Assembly: GCA_021827885.1 (NCBI GenBank)
Contig: JAKAUD010000032.1
Coordinates: 1-11,582 of the forward strand
Source: Thermoplasmata archaeon
Lineage (GTDB): Archaea; Thermoplasmatota; Thermoplasmata; Thermoplasmatales; Thermoplasmataceae
Reading direction: 5' to 3'
DNA: 11,582 nt
The position numbers and the translations under genes are program-made. Under the pieces are notes generated by a model that was not told the DNA's origin, did not search any database, and was given only the letters and a program-made list of their open reading frames with translations. The number at the start of each line of letters is the position of its first letter. Position 1 is the stretch's first letter. This document shows, piece by piece, positions 7,036-11,582 of the stretch.

Positions 7036-7050
7036 GAATATATAATAAAT
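7036..7050 (+). promoter_or_regulatory. TATA box of the MFS transporter gene
   Basis: ATATATAATA around 7038-7047 is centred about 23 nt before the GTG at 7065 and supports a leaderless mRNA beginning at that GTG. The rest of the 216-bp divergent spacer (6849-7064) holds only a weak AGGTT/AACCT hairpin near 6981. Confidence 0.5.
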
Positions 7051-7064
7051 AAAGTTCTTGAAAA

Positions 7065-8528
7065 GTGGAAAGAAAGAGAAGGTTATCGAGCCATGCAAGT
7101 TCCACAATCATTATAATGGCCATAATGGGAATACTTGTAAATTATGTAGAAACAATGATAACTCCAGCATTGCCAGAGTTGAAAACTGATTTCATCACAA
7201 ACTATGACACACTATCATGGATAATCACAGCATACGTAATTTCAGGTACAGTCTCTGCAGCAATATTTGGAAGGCTTGCGGATATGTATGGAAAAAAGAG
7301 GATATTCATGCTTTTATCATTTATTTATGCAGTGGCCATCTCTTTTGGCGGGTTTGCAACCACACTGGATCAATTCATTGCTATAAGGGCAGTTCAGGGT
7401 TTGGGCATGGGAATGTTCCCGGTGGCATTCGCACTCTTGAATGATCAAGTTCCCAAGGAGGAATTACCGCTTGCCCAGGGCATTCTAAGCTCCACTTTCA
7501 CCGCCGGGGCTGCACTTGGACTGGTACTTGGGGCATGGATAACTCAAACGTTTGAATGGCAATACTCGTACCATTCTGCCATTCCAATAGCCTTTGGGCT
7601 TTTTATTGCATCTTACGTATTCCTCAGGGATAGTGAACAGAGAATCAAATCCACAATTGATTTTCTAGGAATAAGCCTCATCTCGAGTGGATTAGTGCTC
7701 CTGATCCTCGGCTTATCGGAGGGCGAATCATGGGGATGGGCAAGTTTGACAATCAGAACCCTGTTCATGTTATCCGCAATCCTGATTGTGCTCTTCATAA
7801 TAGTTGAAACAAGGAAGAAGGAACCATTCATAAGCATGAAACTTATGAAAATAAGAAATGTATTCCTTGCAAATTTCACTGGACTTTTCGCGATGGCGGC
7901 AATGTTTTTCTTATTCTACAGTGTGCCTCCTCTTCTCGAAGACCCCAAGCCGGCAGGTTTTCAGCTGAGTGTTATAAGTGCAGGACTAACGATGCTGCCC
8001 GCGGCACTGGCTTCAATGATGGTAGCCCCGATAGCTGCAATGGTTACCAAGAGGCTTGGCCCAAAGGTTTCGATTGAAATAGGTAGCATCATCTTATTCC
8101 TCTCCTATATAGGTTTGTATTATTACCGGGGAACCCAGCTGGCTATAATGGAAGATGCCACCATACTTGGAATCGGTCTCTCTTTCATTTTTGTAGGCAT
8201 GATCAACATATTGCTCGTCTCAACCCCTCCAAGAGATGCTGGGGCATCAACGGGAATGAATGTCGTATTCAGAAATATAGGCTCCGCAATAGCGCCTGCT
8301 ATAAGCGGTGTATTTGAAACGATGTACCAGGTGAAGGCGGTCATTGGAGTAAATCAGGCAAAACAACCGGTATATGCATACTTTCCAGATCATACAGCTT
8401 TCAGCTATATATTCCTGACAGGAATGATATTCCTCATAATCTCAATTATATTCACATTATCCATGAAGAATCCTAAAATGGGTGGAAAAAAATTACCGGC
8501 GAAGGATGATCCACCCGCTCCACTTTAG
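7065..8528 (+). CDS. MFS transporter, 14-helix DHA2-type drug:H+ antiporter family, 487 aa
   Basis: A polytopic membrane protein with about 14 hydrophobic helices, the size and topology of the DHA2 branch of the major facilitator superfamily. Motif A appears as GRLADMYGKKR (69-79) between helices 2 and 3, motif B as R108-AVQGLGMG, and the antiporter motif C as GAALGLVLG (148-156). ALPEL (35-39) follows helix 1. These motifs point to proton-coupled export of small organic compounds; the actual substrate cannot be inferred. GTG start is supported by the TATA box 23 nt upstream. It diverges from etfB, with no evidence of a shared function. The C-terminus is a short Lys/Pro-rich cytoplasmic tail. 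Confidence 0.93.
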   Translation: MERKRRLSSHASSTIIIMAIMGILVNYVETMITPALPELKTDFITNYDTLSWIITAYVISGTVSAAIFGRLADMYGKKRIFMLLSFIYAVAISFGGFATTLDQFIAIRAVQGLGMGMFPVAFALLNDQVPKEELPLAQGILSSTFTAGAALGLVLGAWITQTFEWQYSYHSAIPIAFGLFIASYVFLRDSEQRIKSTIDFLGISLISSGLVLLILGLSEGESWGWASLTIRTLFMLSAILIVLFIIVETRKKEPFISMKLMKIRNVFLANFTGLFAMAAMFFLFYSVPPLLEDPKPAGFQLSVISAGLTMLPAALASMMVAPIAAMVTKRLGPKVSIEIGSIILFLSYIGLYYYRGTQLAIMEDATILGIGLSFIFVGMINILLVSTPPRDAGASTGMNVVFRNIGSAIAPAISGVFETMYQVKAVIGVNQAKQPVYAYFPDHTAFSYIFLTGMIFLIISIIFTLSMKNPKMGGKKLPAKDDPPAPL

Positions 8529-8534
8529 AAAATT

Positions 8535-8569
8535 AAACGCATTCTCACATACTCCATTTTTTTGCGTTT
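8535..8569 (+). terminator. Inverted repeat with T7 tract after the MFS gene
   Basis: AAACGCA (8535-8541) and TGCGTTT (8563-8569) are perfect inverted repeats 21 nt apart, and seven T residues occupy 8557-8563. The T tract, 29 nt after the MFS stop, is the probable archaeal termination signal. The long loop makes the hairpin itself less convincing. Confidence 0.45.
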
Positions 8570-8661
8570 GTACTAATAGAATCCGTTTCTAAGGCATATA
8601 TGAGGGGTACTATAGTGTTAGACACAACATAATGCACTCTTGAGGCGTACAAGAAGCTCTC

Positions 8662-8940
8662 ATGGATCACAATGTTGATCGAGATCTGGACGATGAAGAT
8701 ATTTCCGAAGACCTATTTGCCTCTCTCCGGGAAATGTTCGATGTACATTATACAAAATGGCTGGACAAGAGCATTCCTGCCCTGGATGGAAACACACCAC
8801 ATGAAGCCGCAAATGACCCAGAACTTCGATCCAGACTCGGCAACCTGCTCAAGGAATTTGAGAATACTTCTGAGAGATCCCATAGGTTACCAAAGCCACC
8901 ATTTGCGAAGTTGCGATCAGAGTTGGGTCTTGATAAATGA
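8662..8940 (+). CDS. Small protein resembling the SEC-C/MbcA-type C-terminal tail domain, 92 aa
   Basis: After an acidic N-terminus (residues 5-19) the protein reads HYTKWLDKSIPALDGNTPHE (29-48), then DPELRSRLGNLLKEFEN (52-68) and ends LRSELGLDK. This W-L-D-x-x-x-P-A-L-D-G-x-T-P pattern followed by a helix and a terminal LR-ELGL is, from memory, the tail of proteins carrying a SEC-C zinc motif. It also resembles the MbcA/ParS/Xre toxin-binding domain (WL-ALGGRTP). No SEC-C cysteines or helix-turn-helix are present, so only this module remains. Function is unknown. The ATG lacks a good ribosome-binding site; GAGGCG lies about 15 nt upstream. It converges with the 450-aa gene with 36 bp between stops. 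Confidence 0.7.
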   Translation: MDHNVDRDLDDEDISEDLFASLREMFDVHYTKWLDKSIPALDGNTPHEAANDPELRSRLGNLLKEFENTSERSHRLPKPPFAKLRSELGLDK

Positions 8941-8976
8941 GAGTTTCCATTCAAGAATTCATTGTTAAAGCCGTTC

Positions 8977-10329
8977 TTAAGCGCTTCCGAGATTCCCCTT
9001 GTGACGTTGATATTCCTCAAGGAAGGCAAACCGTTTACGGTTTGTTTCTATGATTTCAATTATCCTCCTATTCCACAAATGTGGTTGATGAAGCACCTTG
9101 CACTCGATCTCCTCGACTCGGTCGAGATACCCGCTTGCTCTCCTGTAATTCTCACGCTTACCCATCCCGATAAAGCGCTCTGCCTTCAACAGGAAATAGT
9201 GAAGGATTGTCTCCGGATAAGTATCGACGAGGGCGTTTGCAAATCTATCCAGGTCAGCATATTGAAATATTGAGGGGAAATTCTTCCTTTCATCGTCTTC
9301 AAGGACTTGAAGTATCTTATCTTTCTGGTCAAGATCCAGGCATATTTTCATATACCCTTCTAGGTCATGCTTTCTGGCCAGTTCAAGGATCCTTTTTGTT
9401 GAAACTTCAAGATCTTCTGCCTTCAGCACCTTCTTCAACTGCAAGAAAAATTCGTAAAATTTATACTTCCTGAAGTTGAGAAGATCTCCCAATATTACAA
9501 TAGCCTTTGTATAATCCCCTGACCGGTTGAAGTACATGAACGCTTTATACAGAATTTCCGCCTCATAAGTCTCCCTTTGGATTGAGGTCTTCAGGAGGAA
9601 GTCTATCATGTCTCCTTTCTTCTCCATAGAATAGTGATCAAAGAGGAGGTCGAAAAGGTCGTCCACCCTCCCTTCGCCCTTGATAATCCCTTCTTCCGCT
9701 GTTTTGATAGCGTCTGCATTCTTTTTCCTCTTCATATAATGCGTTGCGAGATCGAAATAATCAGCCCCTAAGCGTAGGTTTGCCCGCCTCATTTCAAGAT
9801 ACGCAGAGTCATTGTGCAGTTTATCCGTCATTATGTCCATAGCAACTTCTTTGTCGTAGTGTGACCCAGTATGTAGCAACTTGTCTGCAAACAGCTTCCA
9901 CTCTCCTTCATCCAAACACAGATCCATCATCAGATCCATCAGGTTATCGTCAAACCCGGAATTAGAATAGCGATATTGTTCGAACGCTTCCTCAAATATT
10001 TCGGCTCTCGTATCATTCTCCAGCCCGATTTTTATGAGAGCTTGGAGTTTTTCGATCCAGTCTGCTGCTTCTTCATAGTCTTCGTCGTCGGCGCCTCCAT
10101 ACTCGTTCATATCATTGATAAGGGAACAAGCACTGGACCAGTAAGAAAGAGCCAGCCTATTCCTGGCGGCATTAGCAGTATCTGCTGTAGATATGTTCCC
10201 TTTCCTGGAAAGCCACTCGTCAATTCCTGTATCTACATCAGGATCACTGTTCCTGAGATAGTCTACGAGTGACCGCAGTTGCTCTGCATTCATTTTCTTG
10301 ATGTCATTCTTGTGGTTTACCTCTGGCAT
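8977..10329 (-). CDS. Helical-repeat (TPR-like) protein related to the C-terminal part of SWIM zinc-finger proteins, 450 aa
   Basis: Nearly all helical. Residues 15-42 (AEQLRSLVDYLRNSDP) match the segment that follows the zinc finger in SWIM proteins. Residues 125-300 form paired helices of TPR character (for example AYLEMRRANLRLG, DAIKTAEEGIIKG, YFNRSGDYTKAIVILGDLL). Residues 362-440 carry the typical C-terminal block: FANALVDTYPETILHYFLLK, then an arginine-rich helix pair and FAFLEEYQRH. The SWIM motif (CxC...CxH) itself is absent and an in-frame TGA directly precedes the ATG, so the protein begins after the place where the finger would be. ATTATTATAAT (complement of 10354-10364) lies about 29 nt before the start. 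A scaffold role through protein contacts is inferred; no enzymatic motif is seen. Family assignment is from memory and moderate. Confidence 0.82.
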   Translation of the reverse strand: MPEVNHKNDIKKMNAEQLRSLVDYLRNSDPDVDTGIDEWLSRKGNISTADTANAARNRLALSYWSSACSLINDMNEYGGADDEDYEEAADWIEKLQALIKIGLENDTRAEIFEEAFEQYRYSNSGFDDNLMDLMMDLCLDEGEWKLFADKLLHTGSHYDKEVAMDIMTDKLHNDSAYLEMRRANLRLGADYFDLATHYMKRKKNADAIKTAEEGIIKGEGRVDDLFDLLFDHYSMEKKGDMIDFLLKTSIQRETYEAEILYKAFMYFNRSGDYTKAIVILGDLLNFRKYKFYEFFLQLKKVLKAEDLEVSTKRILELARKHDLEGYMKICLDLDQKDKILQVLEDDERKNFPSIFQYADLDRFANALVDTYPETILHYFLLKAERFIGMGKRENYRRASGYLDRVEEIECKVLHQPHLWNRRIIEIIETNRKRFAFLEEYQRHKGNLGSA

Positions 10330-10351
10330 TCATTACTTGGATCGGCATCGT

Positions 10352-10366
10352 ACATTATAATAATGT
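10352..10366 (-). promoter_or_regulatory. TATA box of the 450-aa protein gene
   Basis: On the minus strand ATTATTATAAT (complement of 10354-10364) is centred about 29 nt before the ATG at 10329, giving a leader of only a few bases. Confidence 0.45.
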
Positions 10367-10596
10367 TGCTGCAGCACAGCGGCAAATGTTGATGGGACAT
10401 TTTACGGTTTTCCTTTCAACTTCGGGATGCCCACGATCTATGTTGGGTGCGACTTTGGTTGGTTTACATCATTGCAAACCATACATTTTACTGTGCAAAC
10501 CGCAATGGTATCTACAAAGAGGTTGGCGGTCTTTTATAAGCATCGTTACTCAAGGGCACTGTTTAATCTTGCTGTCTGGCTACATGGAAACAAATG

Positions 10597-10645
10597 CTAT
10601 GGCAATTATATGAGGTTGTGACTATAATTATTTTTGTAGGAATAT
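10597..10645 (-). repeat. Copy 4 of the dispersed GCCATAG repeat, inverted
   Basis: Read on the minus strand: CTACAAAAATAATTATAG, then TCACAACC, CATATAATTGCCATAG. It matches copy 1 at 122-170 over about 45 nt with a few gaps, in the opposite orientation. Confidence 0.42.
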
Positions 10646-10762
10646 ATCCCTTAAAATACCGGGTATCGTGACATTCATGGCGTATGTAGTAATTTACTTA
10701 TATGTAGGATGGTGTCAAGATGGGGCACTCTATCCGATAAACATGATACCTTTTTTTATTCA

Positions 10763-10800
10763 TCAATCCACATATAAGCGCCATAGACTTGTGGATAAAG
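10763..10800 (+). repeat. Copy 2 of the dispersed GCCATAG repeat
   Basis: TCAATCCACATATAAG followed by CGCCATAGA. The first 25 nt match copy 3 with four mismatches. TCCACA and TGTGGA at its ends form a 6-bp inverted repeat, so this copy could fold as a hairpin. Confidence 0.42.
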
Positions 10801-11041
10801 GAACAGAGATGTTGATGAATGGTACATCTTCCGGCACATACACCGATGAACTGAGGGATTATACTAATGGCATAGGAAATGGGCGAATATCAATGCCAAC
10901 AAATTGATATGACATATCCTTTACAATTAGCCATTCCATTCATCATTCCCAGTATATTTTAGGTCTTAAACACCGGATATTACCTATTCCCACTGAGATT
11001 CATGACAAATCAGCAGGAGAAAATTCACCGTGCTACAGTGT

Positions 11042-11078
11042 GTCAATCCATGGATAATCGCCATAGAGCAAATGGGAA
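11042..11078 (+). repeat. Copy 3 of the dispersed GCCATAG repeat
   Basis: TCAATCCATGGATAAT followed by CGCCATAGA, in the same orientation as copies 1 and 2. It ends about 30 nt before the strong inverted repeat at 11107. Confidence 0.42.
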
Positions 11079-11106
11079 ACCATATTAGGGGGAAGTTAAT
11101 ATTAAC

Positions 11107-11224
11107 CAGCGGTGAGGGTGACCACGTAGGAAATGGCAGACTACCCGGTTAAGTTCTGCAACGCACCTTTGTGGACTCTGGGTCCACTTGAATATGCGCC
11201 CGGGATTGAGGCCCCTCACCGCTG
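11107..11224. other. 12-bp perfect inverted repeat enclosing internal hairpins; possible structured RNA or mobile-element fold
   Basis: CAGCGGTGAGGG (11107-11118) and CCCTCACCGCTG (11213-11224) are perfectly complementary over 12 bp. Between them are a hairpin GTGGAC-TCTGG-GTCCAC (11171-11187), a hairpin GCAGA/TCTGC (11136-11140 with 11155-11159), and a CCCGG in that loop (11144-11148) that can pair with CCGGG at 11200-11204 as a pseudoknot. The total of 118 nt and its raised GC content suit an RNA, but it overlaps the decayed transposase and has no clear promoter. The strand is undetermined. Confidence 0.35.
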
Positions 11225-11493
11225 TTTTCAAAGCAACGGAAGCTCTATGGATGGGATTCAACCTCATGGAATGGCAAAAACAAGTACCACAAACATGGTT
11301 TTCTGGAGAGTATTCCTCATAGAAAGCTCTTGAGAATGGTATTGATACTCCAGAACAAAGATACTGCAAAGGTATGCAATTTCATGGAACAGCATTCCCT
11401 GACGCTGCATGTCGGGGGAATGAAACTGACCTTAAACGATGAAAGAATCTTAAGTGAGACGCTCAAATAAATTTGTCCCAAACCGTACAAGCG

Positions 11494-11508
11494 AAAATAC
11501 TTAAACTG
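11494..11508 (+). promoter_or_regulatory. Promoter at the right edge
   Basis: GAAAATACTTAAA has the form of an archaeal BRE plus TATA box. It lies after the transposase remnant stop (11470) and about 20-24 nt before ATG codons at 11521 and 11525. Confidence 0.45.
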
Positions 11509-11520
11509 CGAAGAACATTG

Positions 11521-11582
11521 ATGTATGGAAATGTGCATGACTTATGCGAGGATACAAGGAATTCTATGAAATCAAAGATATG
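11521..11582 (+). CDS. Possible start of a gene cut by the window end
   Basis: A frame from ATG 11521 (MYGNVHDLCEDTRNSMKSKI) stays open to the window edge, with an alternative in-frame ATG at 11566. The frame from the better-spaced ATG at 11525 stops after 14 codons. With only 20 codons visible, neither the gene nor its start can be confirmed. Confidence 0.2.
   Translation, partial: MYGNVHDLCEDTRNSMKSKI

Larger units (their letters stand above)
10427..11470 (+). pseudogene. Decayed DDE-type transposase gene (inferred)
   Basis: No intact frame crosses this 1.04-kb stretch, yet transposase-like fragments occur in order on the plus strand. Near 10534-10586: FYKHRYSRALFNLAVWLHGN, like the helix-turn-helix start. 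At 10906-11040, frame of 10668: YDISFTISHSIHHSQYIL, then PTEIHDKSAGE, like the region between catalytic aspartates. At 11133-11270: LWTLGPLEYAPGIEA and NGSSMDGIQPHGMAK, recalling the NNxMERxHG block with the catalytic Glu (here Asp). At 11336-11470, another frame: LQNKDTAKVCNFMEQHSL then GMKLTLNDERILSETLK and TAA, like the C-terminal GLKxxDT, HNYxRPHxSL and GIxL blocks of archaeal transposases. Stops and frameshifts are frequent. The span equals one 340-350-aa transposase. Each fragment match is weak, so the call rests on their order. No terminal inverted repeats were identified. Confidence 0.42.

Noticed and set aside
6910..7107. 65-aa minus-strand frame in the etfB/MFS spacer
   Set aside because: It begins within the MFS gene, covers that gene's promoter and has no recognisable protein character.
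8662..8940. Antitoxin of a toxin-antitoxin pair
   Set aside because: The MbcA-like tail alone is not enough. There is no co-directional toxin gene and no helix-turn-helix domain.
8962..10272. Plus-strand frames antisense to the 450-aa gene
   Set aside because: The minus-strand frame is long and has consistent helical protein character; the antisense frames are short and lack starts with promoters.
10763..11078. CRISPR array built from the GCCATAG repeats
   Set aside because: Copies are imperfect, spaced irregularly by hundreds of bases, occur in both orientations and have no cas genes nearby.
11107..11224. 5S rRNA
   Set aside because: Length (118 nt), the closing stem and GGTTAAG are suggestive, but the conserved loop C (CCGAAC) and the loop E pattern are missing.
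11085..11369. 94-aa minus-strand frame at the right end
   Set aside because: It is antisense to the transposase-like fragments, has no promoter and its composition does not resemble a protein of this genome.

Overview
The window looks like chromosomal DNA of a euryarchaeon, most likely of the Thermoplasmatales or a close relative. The clues are archaeal TATA boxes placed about 23-26 nt ahead of several start codons, which implies leaderless mRNAs, mostly short intergenic gaps, and an acyl-CoA/electron-transfer-flavoprotein style of energy metabolism. The lineage is an inference, since no rRNA or other marker gene is present.

Layout. Positions 1-193 hold no gene, only one copy of a short dispersed repeat and a hairpin followed by T7. 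A 302-aa protein of unknown family (194-1102, minus) diverges from an overlapping pair of small coiled-coil genes (1194-1747, plus). From 1790 to 6848 lies the metabolic core. It holds a 670-aa membrane-anchored heterodisulfide-reductase-like iron-sulfur protein of the kind that passes ETF electrons to quinone (minus), a metallo-beta-lactamase-fold protein with a degenerate metal site (plus), a ridA gene broken by one frameshift (minus), and the etfB-etfA operon (minus). A 14-helix MFS transporter (7065-8528, plus) diverges from etfB. Then comes a convergent pair: a 92-aa protein resembling the C-terminal tail of SEC-C proteins (8662-8940, plus) and a 450-aa helical-repeat protein resembling the C-terminal part of SWIM zinc-finger proteins (8977-10329, minus). 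The last 1.2 kb (10330-11520) has no intact gene. It reads best as a decayed transposase carrying short dispersed repeats and one unusually strong inverted repeat that could fold as an RNA. A promoter and a possible start of the next gene sit at the right edge.

How the genes work together. EtfB and EtfA form the FAD-containing electron transfer flavoprotein that collects electrons from acyl-CoA dehydrogenases. No classical ETF-quinone oxidoreductase (FixC/FixX) is present. The 670-aa protein, with its membrane domain, two ferredoxin-type clusters and two CCG-type domains, is the obvious candidate to carry these electrons into the membrane quinone pool. RidA would deal with reactive enamines, but it is frameshifted in this sequence. 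The remaining genes are not clearly linked to this pathway.

No established defence system, CRISPR array, tRNA or rRNA was found. The least explained parts are the structured inverted repeat at 11107-11224, the dispersed GCCATAG-containing repeats, the coiled-coil pair and the two orphan C-terminal modules.
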